DNA of 64,000 nucleotides from assembly GCA_019418625.1 (NCBI GenBank), contig DYBL01000112.1, forward strand, positions 18,693 to 82,692, given 5' to 3'. Source of the DNA: Clostridiales bacterium (GTDB lineage: Bacteria; Bacillota; Clostridia; Oscillospirales; Oscillospiraceae). The notes below the pieces were generated by a model. It was not told the origin of the DNA. It worked only from the letters and a program-made list of their open reading frames with translations, and did no database searches. Position numbers and translations under genes: made by a program. Of the stretch, positions 1-7,937 are shown piece by piece (position 1 is the first letter of the stretch; every line of letters begins with the position of its first letter).

Positions 1-552
1 ACCATCCCCGCCGCCATCGGCATTTTGTGGCGCTGGATCCTCAACTACCAGTACGGCATCTTCAACTGGATCCTGGAGAAGCTGGGCCTGCCCCGGATCT
101 CCTGGCTGGGCGATGTGGAGTATGTGCGCTGGTCCATCATCATGGTGGTGGTGTGGTCCATGGTCAGCTACTATGTCATCATCATGCTGGCGGCCATGCA
201 GGGCATCGACAGCTCCTACTATGAGGCCGCCCGTCTGGACGGGGCCAGCAACCGGCAGATGTTCTTCAAGATCACCCTGCCCATGCTCACCCCCATGATC
301 TTCTTCTCCATCATCATGGTCACCATCGGTATTTTGCAGATCTTCGATTTCATCTATCTGATGGTGGACCGGGACACCCTGTCCTATACATACAGCATGA
401 GCCTGGTGACGTACTTCTATGAGTGCGCCTTCAACAAGAGCAGCATGCGCGGCTACGGCGCGGCCATCTCCGTGGTGCTGGCGGCTATCATCATGGTCAT
501 CACCATCATTCAGATGATCGGCAAAAAATACTGGGTCCGGTCGGACCTGTAA
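1..552 (+). CDS. Carbohydrate ABC transporter permease (MalF/UgpA type), 5' end missing
   Basis: This is the C-terminal 183 residues of an inner-membrane ABC importer permease. The reading frame is open to the first base of the window, so the start lies outside. Several hydrophobic membrane segments are visible. The cytoplasmic EAA loop that docks on the ATPase reads YYEAARLDGASNRQMF, close to the family consensus. It is followed after 18 bases by a second permease, the usual MalF-MalG pairing. The solute-binding protein is presumably upstream. The substrate is not readable from the sequence; the downstream GH4 glycosidase and PfkB kinase suggest a glycoside or sugar acid. Confidence 0.93.
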   Translation, partial: TIPAAIGILWRWILNYQYGIFNWILEKLGLPRISWLGDVEYVRWSIIMVVVWSMVSYYVIIMLAAMQGIDSSYYEAARLDGASNRQMFFKITLPMLTPMIFFSIIMVTIGILQIFDFIYLMVDRDTLSYTYSMSLVTYFYECAFNKSSMRGYGAAISVVLAAIIMVITIIQMIGKKYWVRSDL

Positions 553-570
553 GCCCCGGGAGGTGCCAGC

Positions 571-1419
571 ATGAAAAAGAAAAAACGCCAGCTCAATGGC
601 GAGACGCCCCTGTCCAGGGCCGTCACGCACCTGATCTTGATCGCCGCTTCATTTCTGGCCTTCGGCCCGTTTTTGTGGATGTTCCTCACGTCCATCAAGA
701 CCTACGAGGAGACCATCCAGATCCCCATGAAGTTTTTGCCGGAGGTTGCCCAGTGGGTGAACTTCAGTATTGTTTCGGACAAACTGAATTTCCCGCAGCT
801 CTATCTGAACACCATCTTGGTCACGGTCATGGTGATCCTGGGCCAGATGCTCATCGTCACCATCTGCGCCTATGCCTTTGACCGGCTGCATTTTCCCGGG
901 AAAAACGTACTGTTTCTGGGGATGCTGGCGCTGATGATGGTGCCCGGCCAGATCTTCATCCTGCCCCGGTTCAAGCTGATGGTGGCCCTGGGCCTGACCA
1001 ACACGTTGGTGGGCCTGGTGCTGCCGGGACTGTTCAACATCTTCGGCATGTTTTTCATGCGCCAGTTCTTCTCCACCATCCCCCGGGAGCTGGACGAGGC
1101 GGCCCGCATCGACGGGTGCAGCTACTTCCGCATCTACTGGAATGTGCTGCTGCCGCTGGTAAAGCCCGGATTGACCACCCTGGCCATTTTGGGAATGCTG
1201 AGCACCTGGAAGGACCTGATGTGGCCCCTGATCAACAACTCCCAGGCCAGCAAAATGACGCTGGCGGCGGGCCTGGCCATGCTCATCGGCGAGCACACCA
1301 CCTACTATGAGCAGGTCATGGCCGGCGGCGTCATCGCCGTGCTGCCGCTGATCGTGCTGTTCGTGATTTTCCAGCGCCAGTTCGTGGAGGGCATCGCCCA
1401 CAGCGGCATCAAGGGCTGA
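571..1419 (+). CDS. Carbohydrate ABC transporter permease (MalG/UgpE type)
   Basis: The 282-residue product is the second transmembrane subunit of the same importer. It has a basic N-terminus, about six membrane segments and a good EAA loop (ELDEAARIDGCSYFRIYW) in the second half. A GGGAGGTG ribosome site precedes the ATG at suitable spacing, and only 18 bases separate it from the preceding permease, so the two are cotranscribed. No ATPase gene is visible; importers of this class often share one MsmK-like ATPase encoded elsewhere, which is an inference here. Confidence 0.95.
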   Translation: MKKKKRQLNGETPLSRAVTHLILIAASFLAFGPFLWMFLTSIKTYEETIQIPMKFLPEVAQWVNFSIVSDKLNFPQLYLNTILVTVMVILGQMLIVTICAYAFDRLHFPGKNVLFLGMLALMMVPGQIFILPRFKLMVALGLTNTLVGLVLPGLFNIFGMFFMRQFFSTIPRELDEAARIDGCSYFRIYWNVLLPLVKPGLTTLAILGMLSTWKDLMWPLINNSQASKMTLAAGLAMLIGEHTTYYEQVMAGGVIAVLPLIVLFVIFQRQFVEGIAHSGIKG

Positions 1420-1468
1420 GACCGGTATATTCGTATATTGATTTATATAAGGAAAGGAACGTGAACCC

Positions 1469-2524
1469 ATGTTTTACCGCTATCCCATCAATGACGCCCA
1501 TATCCACCTTTTTGACCCCAAGGACATGGACGAGTGCATCGCCATGGTGGACGAGTGCGGATACACAAACTGGACGTTTTTGGCCTGCACCGTCATCAAC
1601 AGCCCCTTCGCCCTGACCCAGAACCTGCTGTGCGCCCTGATGAAGCTGCGGGAGGGCGGCCGCTGCCAGGCCTTCGCCTCCTTCCACTATGACGGCAATG
1701 TGGTGCCCGACGCGGATAACCTTCTCCAGCAGATCCGCTGGTTCGACCAGGCGGGCTTTGACGGCATCAAGATGCTGGACGGCAAGCCCGGCGTGCGTCT
1801 GCGGCAGAACCTGCCCCTGGACGCCCCCAACTACGATAAGATGTTCGACTACGCCCAGCGGACCCAGTTCCCCATCTTGTACCACATCAACGACCCCATC
1901 GAGTTCTGGTACCGGGACCGCCTGCCCCAGTGGGCGGTGGAGAAGGACTTCTTCTACGGCGACGGCCGCTTCCCCCACAAGTTCCAGATCGACGAGGAGA
2001 CCTTCGGCTTTTTGCGCAAGCATCCCAACCTGAATCTGTGCATCCCCCACTTCTTCTTCATCTCTGACCAGCCGGGCCTGTGCGCGGAGATGCTGGACCG
2101 CTATCCTAACCTGTTCTTCGACATCACCCCCGGCTGGGAGATGTTTGAAAACTTCGCCAAGGATCGGGAGTTCTGGCGCCACTTCTTCGATACCTATTCC
2201 CACAAGATCCTCTTCGGTACGGACACCTTCTCCGACCACTGGCGCGAGACGGTCACCTGCCTGCGCCGGGTGCTGGAGACGGACGAGGCGTTCGTGGCCT
2301 TTGAGGAAAACTGCGTGGGTCTGGACCTGCAGGAGCAGACCCTGCGGGACATCTACTTCAATAACTACCATAAGTTCATCCGCCGCCTGGACAAGAAGAT
2401 CAACGTGGACATGGTCCTGGAGTATGCCGATACCCTGTATGACCGGGTCCCCGCAGGCGAGCACCATCAGATGCTCTGCGACACCATTGACTATCTCAAA
2501 GCGGAGATCGCCAAGTTCCGGTAA
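1469..2524 (+). CDS. Amidohydrolase-2 family TIM-barrel metal hydrolase
   Basis: The 351-residue protein carries the N-terminal HxH metal motif of the amidohydrolase superfamily (NDAHIHLFDP). Downstream are a YHIND segment, a PHFFF segment and the late Asp of LFGTDTF, as expected for a TIM-barrel metal-dependent hydrolase or decarboxylase. A GGAAAGGAACG ribosome site precedes the ATG. It lies inside a sugar-uptake operon between transporter and glycosidase genes, so it probably acts on the imported compound, for example hydrolysing a lactone or amide. The exact reaction cannot be assigned. Confidence 0.8.
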   Translation: MFYRYPINDAHIHLFDPKDMDECIAMVDECGYTNWTFLACTVINSPFALTQNLLCALMKLREGGRCQAFASFHYDGNVVPDADNLLQQIRWFDQAGFDGIKMLDGKPGVRLRQNLPLDAPNYDKMFDYAQRTQFPILYHINDPIEFWYRDRLPQWAVEKDFFYGDGRFPHKFQIDEETFGFLRKHPNLNLCIPHFFFISDQPGLCAEMLDRYPNLFFDITPGWEMFENFAKDREFWRHFFDTYSHKILFGTDTFSDHWRETVTCLRRVLETDEAFVAFEENCVGLDLQEQTLRDIYFNNYHKFIRRLDKKINVDMVLEYADTLYDRVPAGEHHQMLCDTIDYLKAEIAKFR

Positions 2525-2544
2525 GGGCGAAAGAGAGGGTTTTT

Positions 2545-3939
2545 GTGAAACTTTGTGTGATCGGCGGAGCCGGAGCACGCTCCGCATTTTTGACCAAGTC
2601 CCTGGTGAAAGCCGCCGGGGACATCCGGGTGGATGAGATCGTCCTTCTGGACAACGACCGGGAAAAGCTGCGCACCTACGGCGAGATCTCCAAGGAGCTG
2701 GCCCGGCGGCTGGACCCTGCCCTGCGGTTTTGGGTGACGGACGACGCCGAGGCTGCCCTCCGGGACGTGGACTACATCATCACCACCATCCGCGCCGGCG
2801 GGGATGCCGGGCGGCTGTTCGATGAAAAGACCTGCCTTGCCCGCGGCGTGCTGGGCCAGGAGACCACCGGCGCCGGCGGCTTTGCCATGGCGCTGCGGTC
2901 CGTCCCCACCCTGGTGTACTACTGCACCCTTGCAAAGAAGGTGGCCCACCCCGGGCACCTGATCTTCAACTTCACCAACCCCAGCGGCATCATCACCCAG
3001 GCCCTGCGCTCCCGGGGATTCAACAATGTCTACGGCATCTGCGACGCTCCCAGCGGCTTTATCAAGCAGCTGGAGGAGATCCTGGACGTGCCCTACGGAG
3101 AGCTGGACATCGAGTGCTACGGCCTCAACCACCTGTCCTGGTTCCGCAACGCCCGGCTCCACGGCCGGGACGTGCAGCAAGAGCTCCTGGACAATCCCCG
3201 CACCTACCAGCACTCGGAGATGCGGCTTTTCACCCGGGAGATGGCGCGCCTCAGCGGTGAGTGCATGCTCAATGAGTACCTCTACTTCTACTACCGGCGG
3301 GAAAAGTCCCTGTCCATGATCCAGAAGGCGGAGCATCCCCGTGGCGAGATGATCTATCTCATCAACCGGGAGCTGGAGCAGCAGCTTTCCCAGCTGGAGC
3401 TGCCCCGGGACTTTGAGCAGGCCTTCAACCTCTACATGACCGCCTACGGAAAGCGGGAGAACGCCTACTTCTCCGTGGAGAGCGGTGCGTGCCGGGAGAA
3501 GGTGTGGCAGCCGCCTACGGTGGAAGAATTCCTCTCCCAGCCCGACGAGGGCGGCTACGCCGCTGTGGCACTGCGGTTCATCCGGGCCATCACCGAGGGC
3601 GAGGCGTGCCGTATGGTGCTCTCCGTGCCCAATGAGGGGGCCATCGAGGGCCTGGCGGACGACGACGTGGTGGAGATCACCTGCGACATCCGCGCCGACG
3701 GTGCCCATCCGGTGCACATCGGCGCCATCGACGAGTTCCAGCTCCAGCAGATCAAGCGCCTCAAGTACTTCGAGCGCTGCACCATCCGCGCGGCGCTGGA
3801 GGGAGACCGGGACGCTGCGGTGAAGGGCCTGGCGCTCCATCCCCTGGTCAACGACGTTGAGCTGGCGCAGGAGCTGACGGACATCTTCTTCCGCCAGTAC
3901 GCCGATTTTATCCATAGGAACGAGGACGCCCCCAACTGA
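2545..3939 (+). CDS. Glycoside hydrolase family 4 (NAD- and Mn-dependent glycosidase)
   Basis: The 464-residue protein starts with GTG. It has a Rossmann start (VIGGAGARSAFL), the GH4 signature GQETTGAGGFAMALR, and the metal-site Cys and His in GICDAPSG and GLNHLSWF. GH4 enzymes use NAD+ and a divalent metal and cleave glycosides by an oxidation-elimination route; many act on phosphorylated sugars or uronides. The ligands are intact, so activity is expected. With an ABC importer rather than a PTS in the operon, a non-phosphorylated substrate such as an alpha-galacturonide is plausible, but the specificity is not established. Confidence 0.92.
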   Translation: MKLCVIGGAGARSAFLTKSLVKAAGDIRVDEIVLLDNDREKLRTYGEISKELARRLDPALRFWVTDDAEAALRDVDYIITTIRAGGDAGRLFDEKTCLARGVLGQETTGAGGFAMALRSVPTLVYYCTLAKKVAHPGHLIFNFTNPSGIITQALRSRGFNNVYGICDAPSGFIKQLEEILDVPYGELDIECYGLNHLSWFRNARLHGRDVQQELLDNPRTYQHSEMRLFTREMARLSGECMLNEYLYFYYRREKSLSMIQKAEHPRGEMIYLINRELEQQLSQLELPRDFEQAFNLYMTAYGKRENAYFSVESGACREKVWQPPTVEEFLSQPDEGGYAAVALRFIRAITEGEACRMVLSVPNEGAIEGLADDDVVEITCDIRADGAHPVHIGAIDEFQLQQIKRLKYFERCTIRAALEGDRDAAVKGLALHPLVNDVELAQELTDIFFRQYADFIHRNEDAPN

Positions 3940-3954
3940 GGAAGGACCGGAGCG

Positions 3955-4851
3955 ATGCGTATGTACGATTTCAAGACCTTTGCCCAGATGAATCTGGACC
4001 TGATCTTCAAGGATTTTGACCGCCTGCCCCAGCCGGGGGAGGAGGTGCTGGCCGATCGCTTCACCATGCAGCTGGGCGGCGGCCCCATGGTGTGCCCCAT
4101 CGTGCTGGAGCAGCTGGGCTGCCGGGTGCGGCTGGGCACGTTCCTGGGACAGAGTACCGTCAGTGAGCTTTGCCGGCAGCTGCTGGCCCAGCGGGGCTTT
4201 TCCAGCTACGATGTGTTTAAGACGGACTGCCCGGACCCGGAGGTAGTCACCAGCGTCTTTTCCTGGGCTCATGACCGGGGCTTTTTGTCCCACAATCAGG
4301 GCGTGTATGAAAGCTCTCTGGACCCGGAGACGGTCTACAGCTTTTTGCACGACGCCCGGGTGGTGTTCGCCCCCGTGGGACACCCGGAGGTCACCCGCCG
4401 GCTCCACCGCCAGGGGGTGAAGGTGGTGTACGACAACGGCTGGAGCGATGACCTCTCCATCGACGATATCAAGGCGTTTTTGCCGGATATCGACGTCTAC
4501 ACCCCCAACGACAAGGAGGCCATGAAGCTGGCCGGCACCGGCGACGTGGAGGAGGCGGTGCGCTTCCTGGCCCGCTATACCCCCCGCCCGGTGGTGACCC
4601 TGGGCAGCCGGGGCTGCGCTTACTGGGAGGACGGGGACATCCGCTATGCCCCCGCCATCGAGGAGTTCCGGGCGGTGGATACCACCGGCGCCGGGGACAA
4701 CTTCCTCTCCGGCGTGATCTACGGGCTTTTGCAGGACCGTCCTTTGGGTGAATGTGTGCGCCTGGGCAACATCATTGCCGGCCAGTCCACCACGGCCATG
4801 GGGTGCTTCGGCACGGCCATCACCCCGGCCCTCATCCAGAAGTATCTGTAA
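3955..4851 (+). CDS. PfkB/ribokinase-family carbohydrate kinase
   Basis: The 298-residue protein is a ribokinase-fold sugar kinase. The C-terminal ATP and catalytic-base motif TTGAGDNFLSGV is intact, with the GAGD Asp as general base, and an N-terminal GGGP segment fits the family substrate loop. It starts 15 bases after the GH4 stop with a GGACCGGAGCG ribosome region. Following a glycosidase in the same operon, it most likely phosphorylates the released monosaccharide. The sugar is unknown. Confidence 0.9.
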   Translation: MRMYDFKTFAQMNLDLIFKDFDRLPQPGEEVLADRFTMQLGGGPMVCPIVLEQLGCRVRLGTFLGQSTVSELCRQLLAQRGFSSYDVFKTDCPDPEVVTSVFSWAHDRGFLSHNQGVYESSLDPETVYSFLHDARVVFAPVGHPEVTRRLHRQGVKVVYDNGWSDDLSIDDIKAFLPDIDVYTPNDKEAMKLAGTGDVEEAVRFLARYTPRPVVTLGSRGCAYWEDGDIRYAPAIEEFRAVDTTGAGDNFLSGVIYGLLQDRPLGECVRLGNIIAGQSTTAMGCFGTAITPALIQKYL

Positions 4852-4862
4852 GGAGGGGCGGC

Positions 4863-5987
4863 ATGGAGCTTGTGATTTCGCCGGAGCGGCTGGCGGATAC
4901 CTTTGCCGCCCTGGTGGCCATCGACTCCCCCTCCCGGGGGGAGCGGCGCATGGCCGACGAACTGGCCGGCCGCCTGGAGGCCCTGGGCCTCACCGTCACG
5001 GAGGACGACGCCGGGGAGCAGATCGGCGGCAGCAGCGGCAATCTCTACGGCTTTCTGCCCGGCATGCTGGACCTCCCTCCCCTGCTGCTGTGCGCCCACA
5101 TGGACACGGTGGCCCCCTGGCAGGGCAAGCGGGCCGTGCGGGAGACGGACGGCACCATCCACAGCGCCGGGGATACGGTGCTGGGCGCCGACGATCTGGC
5201 GGCGGTGGCCGTCATTTTGGAGGTGCTGACCGCCCTGGGGGAAAGCGGCGTGCCCCACCGGCCCATCGAGGTGCTCTTTTCCGCCTCGGAGGAGACGTAC
5301 TGCGAGGGCGCCGCAGTCTTTGACTTTTCCAGGGTACGCGCCCGGGAGGCCTACGTATTGGACTACGAGGGGGCCTTGGGAGCGGCAGTGGTGGCGGCAC
5401 CCACCATCCTGAGCTTCACCGCCGCGGTGACGGGACGGGCGTCCCACGCGGGCTTTGCCCCGGAGCAGGGCATCAGCGCCCTGCTTGCCGCCGCCCGGGC
5501 CGTCACGTCCGTCCCCAGCGGACGGGTGGCGCCGGATACCACCGTGAACTTCGGTCTGGTGGAGGGCGGCAGCGGCACCAACATCGTGCCCCAGACGTGC
5601 ACCGTCCGGGGAGAGATCCGCAGCATGGATCACGGCCGCGCCCTGGAGCAGGCAGCCCTGGTGCGCTCGGCCTTTGAAAGGGCCTGCGCCGAAATCGGGG
5701 CCTCTCTGGACTTTCAGGAGCGGTGCTTCATCCAGGCCTACCGGGTGGCGGAGGACGCGCCGGTGGTGCGGCGGTACTTTGATATCTGCCGGGCCCGGGG
5801 CTACGAAACGTCGGTGGTGGACACCTTCGGCGGCAGCGACAACAATGTCTTGGCCCAGCACGGCATCACCGGCGTGGTGCTGCCTTCGGCCATGCACCGG
5901 TGCCACTCCTGCGGGGAGTATACCTCTGTGGCGGAGCTGGCGGCAGTGGCGTCGCTGACGGCGGATCTGGTCCTCAGCCGGACATAA
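4863..5987 (+). CDS. M20-family metallopeptidase (PepT/ArgE-like)
   Basis: The start chosen is the ATG at 4863, preceded by AAGGAGGGGCGGC. The frame extends further upstream, but only into the kinase gene. The 374-residue product has M20 zinc ligands in order: CAHMDT near residue 80, LGADD, SASEETYC and the late HSCGEYT. A dimerisation insert with SHAGFAPEQG lies between them. The family hydrolyses peptides or N-acyl and carbamoyl amino acids. In this operon it may cleave an amide in the imported conjugate, or simply be a passenger; the context does not decide. Confidence 0.88.
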   Translation: MELVISPERLADTFAALVAIDSPSRGERRMADELAGRLEALGLTVTEDDAGEQIGGSSGNLYGFLPGMLDLPPLLLCAHMDTVAPWQGKRAVRETDGTIHSAGDTVLGADDLAAVAVILEVLTALGESGVPHRPIEVLFSASEETYCEGAAVFDFSRVRAREAYVLDYEGALGAAVVAAPTILSFTAAVTGRASHAGFAPEQGISALLAAARAVTSVPSGRVAPDTTVNFGLVEGGSGTNIVPQTCTVRGEIRSMDHGRALEQAALVRSAFERACAEIGASLDFQERCFIQAYRVAEDAPVVRRYFDICRARGYETSVVDTFGGSDNNVLAQHGITGVVLPSAMHRCHSCGEYTSVAELAAVASLTADLVLSRT

Positions 5988-6002
5988 TACAAAATATGAA
6001 AG

Positions 6003-6036
6003 CACGGCCCGCCCAGCATGCACCGGGCGGGCCGTG
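6003..6036 (+). terminator. GC-rich hairpin after the sugar operon
   Basis: A perfect 12-bp stem (CACGGCCCGCCC paired with GGGCGGGCCGTG) with a 10-base loop lies just after the M20 peptidase stop. There is no T-run behind it, so it may be an inefficient terminator or an mRNA 3'-end stabiliser rather than a strong stop. Confidence 0.55.
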
Positions 6037-6081
6037 TCCATAGCAGGCGGCGCAGGCCGCCCATGAGAAAGGAGCATCCCC

Positions 6082-6687
6082 ATGGCACGAGAGATCACGG
6101 TGGTTTCTGATTTTGTCTGTCCCTACTGCTTTTGGCTGGAGGCGCTCATGGAGCGTGTGCCGGAGCACCCGCCGGTGCGCTATGCCCCCTTCCAGCTGAC
6201 CCGCCGGGGGGAGGAACAGGTGGATGTGGCGGCGGACCCGGAGCGCCGGGTCCGGTACGCCCAGACCCTGGCCCCCGCCTGTGCGGCGCTGGGGCTGGAC
6301 ATGCACCTGCCGCCCCAGGTGAGCCCCCGGCCCTATACGGACCTTGCCTTCCAGAGCTGGTACTTCGCCCGGGAGCAGGGCGCGGGCGATGCGTTTTATG
6401 AGCGGGTGTTCCGGGCCTATTTCCAGGAGGAGCGGGACATCGGCGACATCGGCGTGCTGTGCGCCCTGGCCCGGGACGTGGGACTGGACGCGGCGGCGCT
6501 GGGCCGGGCACTGGAGAACGGGACCTACGCCTCCGCGGTAGAGCGGGACACGGACGAGACTGCATCCGGGCTGGAGATCCGCATGGTGCCCACGCTGGTG
6601 TGCGGGACACACCGGCTGGAGGGCTTCGTGCCGGATGTGGAGACGCTGGCAAACTGGCTGGCGGAGATCGCAGAGGAGGACGCGTAA
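6082..6687 (+). CDS. DsbA family thioredoxin-fold oxidoreductase (FrnE-like)
   Basis: The 201-residue protein begins with the thioredoxin-like strand VVSDFVCPYC, giving a CPYC redox motif at about residues 13-16. It has the helical insertion of the DsbA/FrnE group and a cis-Pro segment (MVPTLVCG) near residue 173. There is no signal peptide, so it is predicted cytoplasmic, like FrnE and 2-hydroxychromene-2-carboxylate isomerase relatives. A GGAGCATCCC ribosome site precedes the ATG. It is convergent with the racemase gene, and the two share a terminator that overlaps this stop codon. Confidence 0.88.
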   Translation: MAREITVVSDFVCPYCFWLEALMERVPEHPPVRYAPFQLTRRGEEQVDVAADPERRVRYAQTLAPACAALGLDMHLPPQVSPRPYTDLAFQSWYFAREQGAGDAFYERVFRAYFQEERDIGDIGVLCALARDVGLDAAALGRALENGTYASAVERDTDETASGLEIRMVPTLVCGTHRLEGFVPDVETLANWLAEIAEEDA

Positions 6688-6702
6688 GCGTCCTCCTTTT
6701 AT
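6674..6702 (+). terminator. Intrinsic terminator overlapping a stop codon
   Basis: A 10-bp stem (AGGAGGACGC with GCGTCCTCCT) closes the tetraloop GTAA and is followed by TTTTATT. The TAA in the loop is the stop codon of the DsbA-family gene, so the terminator is folded into the end of the coding sequence. It separates that gene from the converging racemase gene. Confidence 0.8.
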
Positions 6703-6709
6703 TCGTCAG

Positions 6710-7852
6710 TTATTCGCCCAGGTAGGTGCGCGCCACCCGGGGCCGGATGTTGCAGGTGACGGCGCTGGGACCGATGCCGATGGGCTGATAGAGCCACTGG
6801 CAGGGCACGGCGTCCTCTCCCCTGCCGCCCAGCAAAACGACCTCGTCTCCTGCCTGCACGTCGGGGAAGTCGGTGATGTCCGCCATGAACATGTCCATGC
6901 ACACCCGGCCCAGCACCGGGCACACATGGCCCCGGATCTTCACCTTTCCCAGGTTGGAAAGCTGGCGGAAGTAGCCGTCGGCGTCTCCGGCGGTGACCAC
7001 GGCCAGGCGGGTGGGCCGCCCGGTGACGGCGGTGCGGTCGTAGCTGACGGGCACGCCCGCCGGCAGCTGCCGCACGACGGCCACCCGGGCCTTCCAGGTC
7101 AGCGCCGGACGCAGCGGCAGCGGACAGGTCGCGGCGGTGGGGGGCAAAAGACCGTAGAGCACCGTGCCCACCCGGCAAAGGTCCATGGCGTATTCCGGGC
7201 AGTTGACGGTGGCGGGCGAGTTGGCGCAGTGGCGCAGCCCCGGGTCCACGCCCAGACGCCTGAGCTCGCCGCACACGGCGGAGAATTTCTCGAACTGGCC
7301 GCGGGTGTATGCCCTGGCGTCCTCCGTCTGGGCATAGGCGCTGGAAAAATGGGTGAAGATGCCGGTCACCTCCAGCTCCGCACGGCGGTAGTCCGCTGCC
7401 AGAGCGCGGGCGGCTTCGGCGGCATCGCAGGCGGCATAGCCGATGCGGCCCATGCCCGTATCCACCGCCGCGTGGGCCATGACCCGAACGCCCTGCCGCC
7501 GGGCCTCCTGGGCAAGACGGCAGGTGTACTCGGGGGACAAAAGCGCCTGGGTCAGCCGGTTTTCAGCCAGGACGGCGGCCTGGTGGGGCGGCGTGTAGCC
7601 CAGGATCAAAATGGGCAGAGCGATGCCGGCACGGCGCAGGTCCAATGCCTCCTGCAAACAGGCCACGCCCAGCCAGCTGCCGGGTACGTCGGCAAAGAGG
7701 GCGGCCACCTCCGCGGCGCCGTGTCCGTAGCCGTCGGCCTTGACAATGCCCATGAGACGGCAGCCGTCGGGGATGCGGCTTTGCAGGATGCGGAGGTTTT
7801 CCCGAAGGACGGAGCGGTCGATCTCCGTCCAGCAGCGGTCCTTGAAAGACAT
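6710..7852 (-). CDS. alr: Alanine racemase family, PLP-dependent fold type III
   Basis: The start at 7852 has an ideal GGAAAGGAG site; an upstream in-frame ATG is less well placed. The 380-residue product has the PLP lysine at residue 38 (MGIVKADGYGHG), the catalytic Tyr in VSYDRT (residue 271, matching Tyr265 of the Geobacillus enzyme), and the GRVCMD block. The usual GYADG motif reads GDADG, so the gate Tyr equivalent to Tyr284 is Asp290. The enzyme probably racemises Ala or a related amino acid for cell-wall or catabolic use. It lies downstream of an enolase-superfamily gene across a terminator-like hairpin. Confidence 0.86.
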   Translation of the reverse strand: MSFKDRCWTEIDRSVLRENLRILQSRIPDGCRLMGIVKADGYGHGAAEVAALFADVPGSWLGVACLQEALDLRRAGIALPILILGYTPPHQAAVLAENRLTQALLSPEYTCRLAQEARRQGVRVMAHAAVDTGMGRIGYAACDAAEAARALAADYRRAELEVTGIFTHFSSAYAQTEDARAYTRGQFEKFSAVCGELRRLGVDPGLRHCANSPATVNCPEYAMDLCRVGTVLYGLLPPTAATCPLPLRPALTWKARVAVVRQLPAGVPVSYDRTAVTGRPTRLAVVTAGDADGYFRQLSNLGKVKIRGHVCPVLGRVCMDMFMADITDFPDVQAGDEVVLLGGRGEDAVPCQWLYQPIGIGPSAVTCNIRPRVARTYLGE

Positions 7853-7890
7853 GGATACTCCTTTCCAAATCCATAGGGCGGACAAAACGA

Positions 7891-7918
7891 AGGGGGCGCG
7901 GCGCGTGCCGCGCCCCCT
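7891..7918 (-). terminator. Terminator between the dehydratase and racemase genes
   Basis: A perfect 12-bp GC-rich stem (AGGGGGCGCGGC with its complement) with loop GCGT is followed on the minus strand by TCGTTTTG. It lies after the enolase-superfamily stop and before the alr ribosome site, so alr expression may depend on readthrough or a separate promoter. Confidence 0.7.
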
Positions 7919-7937
7919 GGGGATGCGCTGGAGAGGA

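Noticed and set aside
6710..7852. Loss of the catalytic Tyr in the alanine racemase
   Set aside because: Counting along the Geobacillus enzyme shows that the altered GYADG residue equals gate Tyr284, while catalytic Tyr265 is kept in VSYD.
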